The translations under genes were made by a program, and so were the position numbers. Positions 24,301 to 39,300 of a stretch of 64,000 bases of DNA are shown here, in pieces. The DNA is from Phoronis australis (Eukaryota > Phoronida > Phoronidae), in assembly GCA_002633005.1 (NCBI GenBank), contig NMRA01000398.1:186607-250606 (forward strand). Reading direction: 5' to 3'. Below the pieces are notes generated by a model. It made no database searches and was not told the DNA's origin. It worked only from the letters and a program-made list of their open reading frames with translations. Position 1 is the stretch's first letter; every line of letters begins with the position of its first letter.

Positions 24301-27300
24301 ATCTCTTTTGAAGATGGTTACTATGAGTTGTTTGTAAGGAATTCCCACGTGTGGAAAACACTGCAGTCGAGGCTACCATTGGGGTGACCGTGTACATGTC
24401 GAACGAGTGTACCCAAATACTCGCAATAATAAGCATATTAAACAAATATTTCAGCGTTTTTTGAGGTCAAGTTAAATTCATGAACCGTTATAGAAAGCTC
24501 GGAAAGAGCAAAAATACACCTCACTATGAATGGCCAATCTCACGTATTTCCCCGGTTACCAGTCAAAAGTCTGCGAGCATGCATGCAGAAATTGCTTATA
24601 TCATTCTGTTTTGATTAACAAATTCGTTGGTTTCTGATATACATATTTATGTATCTACGAAAACCGACAGGTTAATAGGTGATATTAAGAAATTAGAATC
24701 TAATCTTTTAAGAAATGGCGATTCAGGGAACTAAGTTGAAGCCTGAATATGGAAAAAAATATAATCCGATCCTCAAACAGTAAAATGCAATTGGACGCTT
24801 CTTGCCTATCTAACATGACTCTCAAAACATTGATAAAATTTGGACACTTCCCAAGAAATTTACTCAAAATTCAAAGACAATAAATGCATTGCTTTTTAAA
24901 TTTGGTACAAGATTTGTTGTTTAAAGTCACTAACAGGGGATTAAAAGAAATTAAGTCAGTGCGCTCGGGGCTTAGACGCATTCTTACTCTCAGTGAATCT
25001 GTGTTGGTTTGTTGGTTCACGGTTACTGAAATCCTGATGGCTGCATCCCCGGTATTACCCCCACCTAAAGCGGACGTGGGGGTGGGGTTCGGTACAAATA
25101 TGATGCCATCTAGAGAACGGGGGTGGGGATGTGACGATAGTAAGGGAGTTGGTTGGCGAAGTCAAATTGGTTTGTGCTTCCCCAATAATTTTTTCTTTCA
25201 TACGGGACTGAATAACGATATCTTCAAGTTATCTAAATTGATATACATGTTCAAAATGAAATTCTCCGAGCACTGCTAATATTTTTTGAAATTTTCTTCA
25301 TTTAGTTTTGAGAAAATTTTTATGTTTAAAGTACAATGTACCGGAGAGCAATCTTCCGTTGCATCTTAGTACGATCTCAAGATGGGCCTATGGGGCCTAC
25401 TGAGTTGAGTGTCTGCCTCCTGTTCTGAAGGTCGTGGGGTATAAATACCATTGGACCCCGTTGTTAGAGGCCAAAACCAGGTCTATAACACCTCAGCTCA
25501 GTTCTAATTTGTTTTATATGCGTTAAATGAATGTTAATGAATAAAAAATGATTTCATGTGCATCGTACTGCCAGCGCACGTCTTATACATGTACAACGTT
25601 ATATCAAACAACTTGTGTTTTTTACTACGCACTAAAGATACAGCAAGGGGCTGTTTTAGCTTACACAAAAATATCAGTGTCGAGTGATAACTAGCACTTG
25701 AGTACCTTTAGCTCGAATGAGAACTTGGCATTTGGATTTGAGACTCGAAAGTATAAATTTTTGTATAATTGCACTTACTTAAGCACAGAGTACACCATGT
25801 GCTGTCCTTGTATCCTGAGTTCACATTGATTATACGACGATGCAGACAACGGGTCCTGGATTTTAGTCTCTCTTTGATACTTTTTTGCCACCTTAGTGTA
25901 GTCATACATTGTAAGTTGAATTGCATGGTTGATAAATATACTTGTGGAACTACTCGATGCAAATGTATCTTGCAGCGGTTTGTTACGGAAGTACCTCATG
26001 CCCTAACGGCGGCACGTGCTCGTTACCGGACCGATGTATCAATTGCAACTCTGAGTTCTACTCTCCTAAGTGTGACCGTAAGTAAATACTTTGCTTTCTA
26101 CCTTCGGATCAGTGTGGTGATGACATTACAACTATAATACAAGAGAATGTAACTGTATTGCCATAAATCAGCTACTTGATAAATTGCATGGTAGAATTAT
26201 TAGTATTCGTACACGACAAATGAACATGTATGTCGCATTACGTCACCTATAGTTAAGTTGGGAAATCTCTTCAGACATAATCGTAGGTCACGTGATGTCA
26301 CCAAATAATCGCGATTCTTATTTATATTAATGAGTGATTATTCTGTGTATTTGCCACGAGCTATAACGAGGATCATTAATGTTTGGACAAGCATTAGACT
26401 ACATCAACGAACTTCAAAGTTCCTAATAGTTTTGCTGGAAAATTGATCAGGTAAGGTTTTGTTGTTTGTAAACGGGATGTTTTCGTTTCCTTTAGCATGT
26501 CCTGTTGCTGATATCAGCAACTGTGCGCATATGACATGTGACGAAGGCCCAACAAACAAAAGATGCATTGAATGTAATCTGCAGTACCAGTCGATTAAAG
26601 ACAAAACAGCTTACACGCCCAACAGCGACAAGACTCTCTGTGATCGTAAGCTAACTTTATTAACGTGAAGTGCTTAAATTCCTTTTTCAAAAATAAACAG
26701 AAAATAAAAGCGGCCACAGTCCAATAATGCCCGGGTGTTAGACATATTTCACGGGACATTTTACTGCTTCTCGTATTGACCTGGGTCCCTGACTTTTGCT
26801 TTTAATCACTATCATTTGATTAGCAATCCATAGGTCGTAGCAATCACCCTTAGCAATAAATCTTAGCTTATGGACCGGAAACGGTGACTCCAATCCCATA
26901 GTTCAAAATTCCAACCTCATCAAGCAGTCACTTCCTTTGTCGCCATTTTAATGGAGAAGGATGTCAAGCTCGCGAAAAATGTTGCGAAAAACTTGCTGCT
27001 TTTCACTTGCGCGATTTTGAGCGGTCTTGTGAGGTCGTGCTTTTTTCTCCTTAGAATATTGGTAAACGGAAATCTATCCATTCAACGTTGACTTTAGCTT
27101 GTGAAGAGTTAGTTGAGATACTTCATTTGGGCCCGTTTTGAAATAAATCATGGTTTGTGAGTAACGATGGAAAGATTCGTTTCTGGTACATTTGCTTTGC
27201 AGTGGTCAAAGTGGCACACCTCGTTGCAAAAATGTTTTGATGTAGAAAAAGCCTCTGGTATCCCGATCTATAAATAAAATGTCGAGATAACAGAACAGCA

Positions 27301-30300
27301 AGAAGCTGTTTCATTTGACAAATAACGTGCACTTTTTTCTTGGTGCTACTTGCAGCTCGTTGCTCCTGGCTTCAACATTTCTGCTTCCCTGGAAACTGCA
27401 GTACTGGCTATCCAAATACGTGCTCTTGCGCGGAAGGATTCACGCCTACGAACGATGCAAAATGCCATCGTAAGTAACACGGGGGTTCATTATACTTTGC
27501 AAAATGTCATCGTAAGTAACACGGGATTTCATTATACTTTGCAAATGTTGGGACTTTCGACCATTCTTTACAATCTATATTAAAATATCAGTTTATAGGA
27601 CCGATAATCCGGGGACACATACTTGTTAGTGCAATCTCAAGAGGAAGTGTTCGCCTCTGCGTATCGTAAGGTCTTACCCATAAGCTTCCTCATAACATGA
27701 CATTTATGATGCGTGCAAATTTTGGCGTGAATTCAGTTAGAATTGCGTGTATTTTTCAGTTGCAATCAGACCGGAACTTGACATATGCAAGTTTGCTGTC
27801 ATTAGTTCTAGCGGAGACCGTCGACAGAGCCAACCCACTGTGTCAGGGTCTACAAGCTGTTACTCCGAAGGTGATGAGTGGATAAAGTTTGTACCAGCCA
27901 CTTTCAAGTTAGACCTGGAGGCTAATTTCCAGCACCCGACCTACACAAAACTTGCTTACGTAAGAGACTTCAAGTATGGAATTACAAAGAGTTCTGTGAG
28001 CATCTACAAGGCTCGCACAAGTAAGTTAAAGGACTGAGGCAAGAAAACAAAAGTGGGTTAACGAGTGCTATTACAGTATGGACTGCGTTTGTTACATAGA
28101 CTCGAAACTGATTTAAACAGATCGGGTCAGTAGTGATTTTGAAATGACCCAAGGTCTTTGATGGTATCTCTCCTCCCTTTGACAATGTGGGTGAATAGTG
28201 CCGTCATCTCTGTCTAGGTGTCAGTTGTCCGGTGTTCGCTGCTGTATATCCTAAACCCCTTGTAGGATCTTAACGGAATATTACAAATGTGTTTCTTTGA
28301 AGCTGGCGACATACGACGGCGAATTTTGGACAAATCCGGATACCGCTTTGCCCCGTACTGGGAATTTTAATGTTTTACGTTTGCTTCGATATATTTGGAG
28401 TTCCTCGGTGGGTTTTAATGAAATTGGGCAAATAAGTTTTTTTAAGAGACGATTGCACTTTCTAATTTGCAAACATTCGTATTATGCGTTACCTAGTGGC
28501 TATATTTAAAAGAGTTTTGAGTACGTTTTTGGCGTCGTTCTCTCTACATGTATCTGTCAAACCACTCTGAGGATCAGTGCGAAAATTTCCAGATGTGTTC
28601 CCGGTGCGAATACCACGACTGGTGGCTTTTAAAAATCGGACGCTTTCCTGTGGCAAGTTTGCATTTGTCGTCCACAACTATATTTTCTCAACCTTTACAA
28701 GATTTTGAAAATTTTGGCAGAGGTGTTTTCATAGAGATGACAACAAATGAGGAGGATTCTCAGACCAACCGAAAGACATTTGCGCCCCATAGTGGCATTT
28801 TCACGTATGCCTCTGTATTTTTAGTGTTTGTTAATTGATTTTTGTGAAATTTGGCAATTAGCATTTGTATTGCTGATGAAAAGACCACGAATGACGTTGA
28901 TTTTTAGACAGGTCGGAAAACAATAGTGTCCCGATATTGATATTGTCTTTTTGTGTCCATGAACGGTTTTTCATAAAATTTGATAAGCAAGCTTCTACTA
29001 TGAAGGCGACTGCACGTTTCCATTTTTGTATGAATTCGATGTATTCTGCACCACCAAGTTGCCATTTTAATTATTTTAGTATAGTGCACTTGTATTCGCT
29101 AAACCGCACAGAGGATCCTTATGAAAATTAGTAGATGTTTGCTACATTGTACCGGCAAGAGGATGACTGACGTGAATTTTCAGACGGGCCCAATTAGTTT
29201 TGTGCCTCAGTTTTTGCATCTGGGACTGTGTCTTGTTGAAACTTGACAAATAGAGTCCTATTAACAAGATAACAAAAGTATTGAATTGACTACCGCTGGG
29301 CTTCACATTTGTCTATTCTGTGACAGATTTTCATGACATGTGTGAAACAGGTTAGAAAGACGACTACGCCTCCATATTCAGTGCCATCAAAAGGCCCTTT
29401 TTGATACTAATAAGCACTCCCAAAAGCACACCTTTTGCAGTGCAGTCGTGAACACACTTAAAAGCTTTGCATTACTCTTGTTTTCAAACCCTCGACTCTC
29501 AGAAGTCAGCTTCCCGGCTGTTTCTTTGTTCAACAAGTAGCGTGATCTGAAATTGTTTTCCTGGCATAGAGTCAAGACAAAACTGACCATCAGGTGCATG
29601 ATTATCCCAAAATCCAAGAACGAGTTCAACGTAAGTGGCAGGTGGTTTAGGGTCAGCGCAGAGTGACAACTACGAGCTAGCTGGCTGTCTCAAGTGCCCC
29701 ATAATTGATCTGCCAGCTCACGCCAATGTAGGAACAATTGCGTAAACTAGAACCTTCTTTATTTAATTGGTGTTGTGGCGTGAGTTTTTAGATCATTTAT
29801 GGTTCAGTAGAGGCGCCTCTCTGTTTGAGCCAGCCTTAAGCTTTCAGTCTGAAACCAGACACGTGTGGCATTCATTCGTTTGTATGACTTACTGCTTATT
29901 ATCTACCGTGTAGGTTCCAACCACAGTATCGCAACGTATGTCATGCCAGGGGATGGTTCATGTACTCCCAATGGGCCCTATGGCGACGGTACTGGACAGC
30001 CCAAGGACCAGATACAGTGTGATGTCGACAAGTCTCTCTCCTATAAGTCATTTGCTGATGGTGACAAGTGAGAGCTAATAAACCCAATTATACCGATGAA
30101 TACATATAACAAGATACTTACACACATATGCAGTGGGGTGAAGGTTTTCGATCAACCCCTCAAACAATTGCTTTTTTGACACCGTGAATTCTCTTTACTC
30201 TGAAGCATTCTGACAGTACTTAACAGTACTTGGGTAAGACCAATTAAATAGTATTGGAATAAATATATGTTTAACTACGCGTGATTTTACAAGTGTGTTT

Positions 30301-33300
30301 TATTAGCGTCAGTTGCTGCGCCGCATCAATCTCGAGTCACGAGGCCGAAGGCCGAGTGAAAATACCCACACGGCGCAGCAATCGAGGCTAATAACACACC
30401 TAAATAAAACGAGTATTTTAATGAACGTATATTTATACCACATACTTGATATCAAACCTCCATGTCTCTACTGAGTCTTAATTTTTTCCTCTTTGGCCAA
30501 TACACGTAGGAATACAACAAACACTGAAAAGCCAGGTTTCAAAAGTTGTGTTGTCACTCGCGTTTTTTCTTAGCGTTTTCATTATTTTTCGATTCGATTC
30601 TACGAATTGTTGGACTTCCACTTCTTCAACTTGGTCCCCATGTCTCTCACTAGCTATCTCAGACCGTGACTATTACTTCTGTTATTTTTACACTACCAAA
30701 TCCGGTTTACAATGATCTGTTTCACCATCTTTGATTACAAGCTCTCGTGAACGGGCGAGATTGAGGAAGGAGTAACAACGAAGGCTGAGTGTTCTTCACT
30801 TTTTGAGAGGAGAATTTGCAATATCAATTACCAAATGCTCTCCAGTGTAGTACGTTTGTTTGGTTTTTGAGATGTACAGTAAACGTAAATTCATATAAGT
30901 TATTCAACTTAAATTTTAGTTGATCTGGTAGGAACTTCGGAATTCCAGCCGTAGAAAGTAGTTCTGCTTTGGCCACGTGACGATGGTTATTTTTATGGTC
31001 ATAATAACTCCTTGGATTTAAGCATGGCCTTATCAAGTCGTACGTGGTATGAAAACATATTCTTTCGGGTTATCCATCTCTCGGTGGCCATTTATTGTTA
31101 AAAACCTCGGTTAGCGCTGAATGGATGAAGTGTAAATGGTTGACACCAATAAACTACATGTATGCTTGAGGTGGGGAATGAAGAATTAGAAGAATTGGAA
31201 TCAGCAATTCGGCGAGAAGCGCAGTTCCGTATTATCTGGCATTCCACGAGAGATCCCAAAGGTCGACTCTAGGGACACGGAATTTATTAAAACATTTTGG
31301 CCATTATTTAGTTGGAGCATCACGAATATTTTGGCTCCAACATGACCGTTTTTGTTCAAAGACTTACAGCAGTTTTAAAGGGGTTGAAAATGATAGGCAA
31401 GAAAATCTATAATGATGTTTAAATGGCCATTAAAAGTTTCTATCAGAAGCCCGTCTTTGCATGTTCAAATGGGTTTTCGTTGACTTTCACTGAAGCTCCA
31501 GCATTTTGTAAATTTTCGTTTATTTTTTATTTTAGTTTTAGCAATTTTTATGAGCTTCAGTTTGCGGGGTGCTATGGCCTTTATGTAGTATTTTCCATTA
31601 CATTATTGTCTGACTAAGAAAAAAAAGCTATACCAATTAAACTTCTTCTTTGTTTCCGAGCTACGGCCGATGGAAAGGACATATACATGTATGTACCATC
31701 GCGTATTTTACATTCCTTGGCTACTGCAGTCTGAAGCTTTACACGGTATCTCGTAAAGCCCATATTTTTGTAAATATGTTACTATGGTATTGGAAACTGT
31801 TGGCGTCATGTTTTAGATCGTTCGACAACTGCTGACTCCAACGGCTGCCGGTTTCAATAACTAAGTTTCTTATGGGAAATTTCACGGAACTTGTCTAAAC
31901 TGTTTCTGCCCAGTACAATTGCGCATGCATGTTTTCGAATGATTCTAACCTGTGCTGCCCCCAATGACACTTTTAGAATTTTAATAAAACCCTTTGTCAG
32001 CTTTTCTGGTAACGTACCTGACAATCACTATACAAAATATGCAAAGATATTTCAATATTAGCCTTGTCGTTTGTACAGGATGTCAATTGCTTAATTCTAC
32101 CCAAAACAGATTTTGTCACTTGTTGTCACAGCCCTCTAAGAGATAAAAATGCCGTCTCTAAAAATATTGGACACGGGTTTTAAATTTTCCAAGATAATCG
32201 AAGCTTACTGCGTAGCATGCTTAAATTTCTCTATACGCCCAAGGTTTATCCACGAACCTACAATTATCTTTACATGAGTGTAGTCCTCGACCTGGCTTGT
32301 AGAAGCACTTGAGTTGCACCAACTATCGCCGCTACAAAAAATGCCTCCAGATGCATCACCCTTATCACGTGATGGATGCAGCTAAATTACCAGTAGGAAT
32401 TTTATTTGCGAATCCTTGTGTATGACTTCCTAATGTCATTATGTGTTTTCCTCATTACATGCTATCTACCTGTTTTTACATCGGAAAATTTGCTTTTTGG
32501 TATTCAAAACGTCCTTTTTCTTTGTAAACCTTTGGAGGCATGGAGGTAAAAAATTAAAATATAAATCATCGCAAAATTGGTGATTTATGTATCACTTCCT
32601 CACTATGATCAAATTTACAAACGTTAAGCAGAATCCGAAGTATGTCCCATAAAATGATTTCATTTCATTTTCTAGAGGAATGGCTCCGAAACACTTCTAA
32701 AAGTGCTAAAAACTGTTTGCCGGAAGTCAGACACGAATTAATGGCAAAGGTTGTTACAGAATGTGATGCTTGCAACTGAGGAAACGACAAATCCGCTGCG
32801 TGGTGCTACAAGAGAGATGACTAAATTTCCAGCACTATTTTGAATCTGATGGCTAGGCACCTCCAGTAAATACCCGCGCATTAATTTTCCTAATTTCCGT
32901 TGGTTTGTAATGTATTTCTGCAGGTGATCCAACACATGTTTTGGTGTTAAAATGTCCCTATTTACACAACGTTTCTAACTAGCCTTTTCCTATTGAACCT
33001 CTACCCAGTCGCTTTTCTCGCCAAAAGGTTGTGCGCAGACTACACGGTGGTGGCAGGTGGTTACACCCATTACGGAGATCCAAATACGGACAAGTTTGAG
33101 CAGACGCAAAAGTACAACGACGTCCCACGTACAAACACCGTTTGCATGCGGATGGATTTTACCAGTGCGTCTCATTGTTCCCGCGCCAACACATGCCAAT
33201 CACCCCAGGAATACATGACTTTTGGAGACAGAGTTCGTAAAACCGGGACACTAAATCTTGACTTCCGAGGATGGAAAGATCTTGGAACAAACCCTTCAGG

Positions 33301-36300
33301 AATTAAGGAGTACACCATCAACGTTTACGATATTTCAGAGAGTTCGCCATCAACTGTTGGAATGGTGTTTGCCGCTAAGCGCATTGGACCAATAACTTTC
33401 CCCAGCTCCAATACTTCAACGCAAATCACACTTCCCAGAGACAGGCAGTTTTACGCTATAGATTTGATGGTGGTTGATAACGCGTTGAACGTCATACAAG
33501 CAAGATCGTATGTTTTATACGATGATAGTTCACATTTACTCACAGATGCGACTAAGAGCTTCCACTTTACCTCTGCGACACAGATTACAAGACATCTGTG
33601 GCAGACAAATCTAAAGTCTATCCAAGTAAGTCGATTGTAATAGATAAACTATGTGTAGGACTTCAATAACGATAATGTTTTCAAATGATTGCTGCTATTG
33701 CTACATCAACTGTTCGTATCCCGTTAACTAATAAGTGTATGCACTTGTCGTTTTGTTTCTGATAAAGGATATTTTTTCATGTTTGTGGGCCCACATATAT
33801 ATATATATGTGAGCGCATATTACCACCATCTCCGTCAGTTGTCCGTTTCTCTTTTGTCCGTTCTCACGTGGCAGCCGTAACTACCAATCGATACCAAGAA
33901 GCTTCATCTGTCGGGTGTGTCTGCTTGAAAGTGAAATCAGAAGACGACTCTATACTTAGAGAATTGCTGCGCCTCCTAATGACAACGTTATTTTTCACAT
34001 GATCCCCTCTGTCTCAAATACACTTAAGTTTATTGGTGTTTCCTTATCTCGAGAAATTTTAAGCACTCCTTTCAGCCACCGCATTGCTTCAGCAATACAA
34101 ATACCGTCCATGAGGGCCATTAAGAGTACAAATAGTTTAACAGACACAGCCAGTTATATGCAACACACTGCAGTAAAATACCATTTATACCCGGGTGTGG
34201 TATAAAGTAAAACAATAAAACGTACGTTTTTTAAGGTTTCGATAGATGAACGTGTAATCACAATAAAACACGACTCAAATAAAATTGCGCCAAGATTATG
34301 GAAGTGATGTTCGAGAATTTGTGGATTTTCCACTTGAAACATTTGCAAAATACAATTATACCACCATTGTGGCATACCTTCAGTCATACTGCAGGTAAAG
34401 TAAGATGTTAATTTCCTAACATGATGTATTCTACGCTTTGACAGCTCTCGTGGACTGACTACTTTTACAACGACTACCATAGGCAACACGGGCCGCTGAG
34501 ACCAGTTGACAAAGAGACGTCATACTATACAGACGCCTACGACCAGATAGCTGGTATTTTACCTCGAGCTGGAACGGATAATGTTGAAGGTTAAGTATCT
34601 AAATTCGTATGTTTTAGAGTTTGGACACAGTAACCAATTCTTAATCAAGTGTGTTATATGTCAATGCTGAAACTCTGGCAGGTACATAAAACTACCATGG
34701 TCAGCCTACTGACAGAGACTAATTACATTGTACAGCTGCGTCATTGACACAAAATAACGCTGTCGAGATAGAAGCATCACTATCGCTTTGTATGAGTTAG
34801 TCGATATCAGTGCCTATGATAAAAGACCATCGACATGGGTAGCTCACTTTATGACGAAATAAAGAGGTGTCTTAGCAGAAGAATGTTGATACCCGGGTTG
34901 AGTGGTGACTAAGGTGAAATAGAAGGTGACAGTCAAGCTCTGAAACAAGCTTTAGCATCCTTTTAACTTTACATTATAAATGACAACACGGTGGTTAACA
35001 ATATATACAATAGACAATCAAGGGCCTACTACAACTTCAGTCGCAAACCAGCAACATTTAAGGCAATAAAAAATGCACTTTTTATTTCATCATACTGAAT
35101 AGGCCTCACTTAAGTGATACCACCAATATAGAAGACTTGCGAATTTGCAGCCCTGTAGGCCATTGTGCTTTAATAACCATTTTGTGTTCAAAGAAAGTGA
35201 AATTCGGTGTGATTTAACTTCGATCGACCACGTTAAATAAAACAAATTTTCTTTCAAAGTCATTATGTTGAACAAGTAATTTAGAAAAAATCATAACTGT
35301 TCTCTTAATTTCGTTTCAAGTAAAGTTGAAGCGCAAAAGTAAAGGGAATGCAACCTTTCAGGTATTTTAAAATTTGAGTACCACATCGAGGAACTGACTC
35401 CCATCGGCACTAAATCCACTGCGACACCGGAACCCTCCTCGTGGACGAACGTGGCGACGTGGTTACAGCAATCCCTTACGCTAGATTCAAACGTAGTCAG
35501 TCCGGGAGATGGCGACACATACAAGGTTTGACAATTGTATCGCGTCCAGCCTCTTTAGTGCCTGACATCTGAAGTTCCGCATTGGCATGCACGCACCCAA
35601 GGGGGCTTGGGGGGCTCAAAAGATTGCCCCCACATGCCAAAGTGGGAAAAAATCGTCCGCCTCAGAGAAATCAGAGAAGTCCCAGGAAACGAGACAAAAG
35701 TCCACCAAAAGGCAGGAATTCGTCAAATGCACAATTCATAGACCCGACTGATCCCCGTTTTCTGTTTTTTTATTTTTTTAGTAAAACGGTCCACATCCAC
35801 AATAATTCGACCCCTATAATTTAGATTGGGTGCGCGCATGATTGGTTAATCAAGAAGTTGATCAATTGGTGTATGTAATCCATCCTCACATGAAATGTAT
35901 TTTTGCAACCTTTATTGACGTTTCTTGAATTATGTTGTTAATGCAGGGTGTGAACAGCACTCGAGCAGAACACTTTGTTTCTGTTTTGCCTTCGCTCTTC
36001 GTAATTCATGAACGTTATCAAAAAGGGACATTGAGTAGTTGAAAATATTGAGCAAAAAACAATTAAATTAACTGTCTCAACCAACAGAAATCCATCTGTT
36101 CTTTCCGTTGTCTCCACAGTTTTTTCTTACTGGTTCCGTTGTAATCTGGGTGTCATTTCAATTTTGATATCGGATGGTCAGCAGTTTTTGGTTACTTGTA
36201 ACAAAACTTTTACCTTGTGTTAAACAAAAGTAAATGACATGCTCCTGAGAAGCAGGCGATGCACAGCGAACATACAACAGCATGATATGTGATGCATATG

Positions 36301-39300
36301 CATCTGAGATAAGCGGTGCTCCATATGTTTGTATTTAAATGATGCGTCTTCTAAGAAAAATCACTAATTGCACAAATTTAATTACACGGCTCAACACCCG
36401 AACTTGGCTGTTAATCTAGCAAACGTTAAGCGTTGTGGCACTCGAACATTACGTGTCTTAGACAGCAGGTTCTGCACGTACGTAGATAACCTTGTGGCAA
36501 CACAGATTTCCACAAATAGTAGACACCTTTTGGGGGAAAGCGATTGCCTTTTACCAAACAAGGAAGGACAGAAAATGGCTATTTTGACATCCGCCACTGT
36601 AGTGCCTACCTCGAGAGTTTATATTGGGGTATAATTCCATTGATGGCGTCATTAAAGCTGCCCCTAATTGTGGTCACAAACTTGATTTTATAAGACTCCC
36701 GTGGCGTGCGACCCACGGCAGATTATGAAAAGCAATGGTACTGAACGGTGAGCCTTCGTCAACGGCAATGAAAAGAGGTGAGAGAGCAACAGTACCCTGC
36801 ATACGCTGCACAAGTACATTACAAGCTCCTAAAAATTTGCTTTTATCCCACCATAAGTCACGAAGTGAGCACCGCTTGCTAGAGTCAGTTTTAATTTACG
36901 ATTGCATCTCTATTTTTGTGCGTTTCGTTACATCAAATAATATTGCTCAAACGGTGCGACGTGTGTGAAGGTCTTATTTAATACTTATTGCATTTAGGTA
37001 TGGATTCGGGCAACAGATATAATGGGCAACAAAACATCCGACAGTAGAATTATTCACTTCGACTCATCACCACCGGAGCTGACGGACATGTGGCTTGTCA
37101 AAGATGGTCACGCTCAAGTGTACGTGCACGATTCTTACAAGCTCCACACGATGTCGCTCGTATTCAAAGCATGGGACTCGCACAGTGGCGTTAGACGAAT
37201 TTACTACCGTCTGGGGGTTTCCACAGGAGGATCAAATGAACATGGGGAAGGTGCTATACCAGTTGTACATCGAGGAACTGGAGTGAGTGCATTTTCAAAT
37301 TTATATTCTAGGCTTTCGTGAGAATCATTTTACTTGAATAACTCTCCTCGGGTCGTGTGTTGCCAAACATTCACTCACAAAAAACTGAGTATACAGATGT
37401 GTAGATAGGCAGATCATTCGATTTACTGAGGAACATGTTTTCACACTGGCATCAATCGGGTAAATGTAGAAAGACGTAGCGGTGGACCAAATTAAACTTA
37501 CGATAAAGCTACATGTATAAATGTACTTTGACGCCTTTTTTCCAGGAACCATGTCCCACAGGAGTGGCTCCATGTTATTGTCCTTCCATTGGACCTTGTG
37601 AGATGAATACTTACGCCCTCGATTTGAATCCAATCGTCGCCGCAAACAAACACACCGGCATGCACAACCGGGACTATTTTTTTGAGATTGAAGTTGAAAA
37701 CGAGGCGAGATTAGTCAAGACGTTTGAGTTAAAAGTTCTTGCGGACAACTCACCTCCCAAGAACGGCACAGTGTGGGACGGAAGTCACGGACAGACAGAC
37801 GTCGATTACAAAGGTGACAACTATGTGGTTGGCTCATGGCTCGGATTTGTAGACCACGAAAGTGGAATTCGATATTACAGGTTTGTGATTTCAATATACA
37901 TGAGTCGTGTTTTGTAGTTAATAATCACCGCAATGAAACAACGATAGAGAAGGAGGAAGATTAAAGTAAATTACAGTGATACAACAACGTGGTAAGTTTT
38001 AGGGGTATATAGGGCGACACTTTGGTAAAATCAATGTTAATCAATGACGATGGTGATGGTGGTTGGTGGTGATGATGAGTAGCAGGATGACAGCGATGAT
38101 GATGAGAATGGTGACAATGAGGATGATGAATGACGATAGCACACTAATTATACAGCCTTACTAGACGAAACTGAATTAAACTGTTACGACCGCCAGGATG
38201 ACAACAAAGAAGATGAAGATGATGATGATGGTGATCATTAAGTACGACATTAGTGTACAGTAGTTTGTAAGTTAGCAAATATGTTGCACGGAATTACTAA
38301 TAAACCATTCATTAAATAATTTCGAAAAAATCGAGAACGGCAAGTGGTATCGAACAGGGATGACATGTTTGCTGAGACCTGTTTGTATACAATATTTCAA
38401 TGAGACCTTCAAAGGATGTCGGAGCTATGGTTTTGCAGATTGCAAAATGAGAGATGGGCCTCCACCCTGCCATCTTGCTTACAGTCTCGAGCCCTGACAC
38501 ATTATTCGAAGTCATTCTGATCAGAGAAAAAATACTGCATTTCCTTTATCAATCGTGCTAACAAAGAGTCAAAACACAAAATATGCTTGTGGAATAAATA
38601 ATTGTGCGGTTTAAAAACAGTAACATAATTTGAGATATTACATCATCACCGAGACAATATTTTATCATCTATTGTATTGTGCAGGTATGCAGTTGCTGAC
38701 CGGTGTTGGACAACCGATGAACTCTATGCCAATGGAACAAAAACAACTGCCAATACAACAGGCACACTGACAACCAATCTAACGCGTTATTTCGTCAGTG
38801 TGATCGCCATTAACAACGCCATTACGCCATCGGTGCCGTCTTGCAGTGATGGTGTTATTGTTGACACAACACCTCCGGTGTTTGTAAATTACACCGCTCC
38901 GCTGGGTATAAAAACTAACGGACAGACACCGATTTATCACCATAAAGACACTTTGGAGCTGTCGTGGAAGTTTGATGAACCTGAGAGTCAAATTCGCGAT
39001 TATGAAATAGGATTCGCCTCTGCTGCCAACAAGAAAATAGTACCGGACATCGTTGGGTATCAGTCCACCCAAATGAAAACGCACTTTAAGAAGCTTCACA
39101 CTGGATTCGGGCAGGCATCCCAAGTGTATGTTATGGTGAAGGCTATCAACAAAGTCGGCCTAGAGACGATAGCAGCCATTGGCAAGTTCATAATAGATCA
39201 AACCCCACCGACAACGAGTGCTACATTTACGCCATCTATTGGGGCCAGTGAAGTCACTTTGTCTTGGTCTGCAAATGATTTTTCAGATAGCGAAGATGAA

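Larger units (their letters stand above)
20502..25975 (+). other. Intron 3 (5.5 kb)
   Basis: No additional EGF exon with good splice sites was found. Contents: a CG-rich cluster just before exon 3 (20060-20085), a hammerhead-like motif (22058-22096), a short direct duplication of AAGAATATCAGACCCTTGTT around 22719-22770, a G-tract/C-tract palindrome with repeat debris near 23128-23165, and a poly-A/CA-rich stretch near 24066-24095. Confidence 0.5.

Noticed and set aside
25769-26137. A 122-codon ORF over exon 4
   Set aside because: It is in a different frame from the EGF signature C-P-N-G-G-T-C and ignores good splice sites.
27350-27583. ORF reading through the duplicated splice donor
   Set aside because: Wrong frame. 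The cysteine-rich EGF-like frame with phase 1 borders is the coding one.
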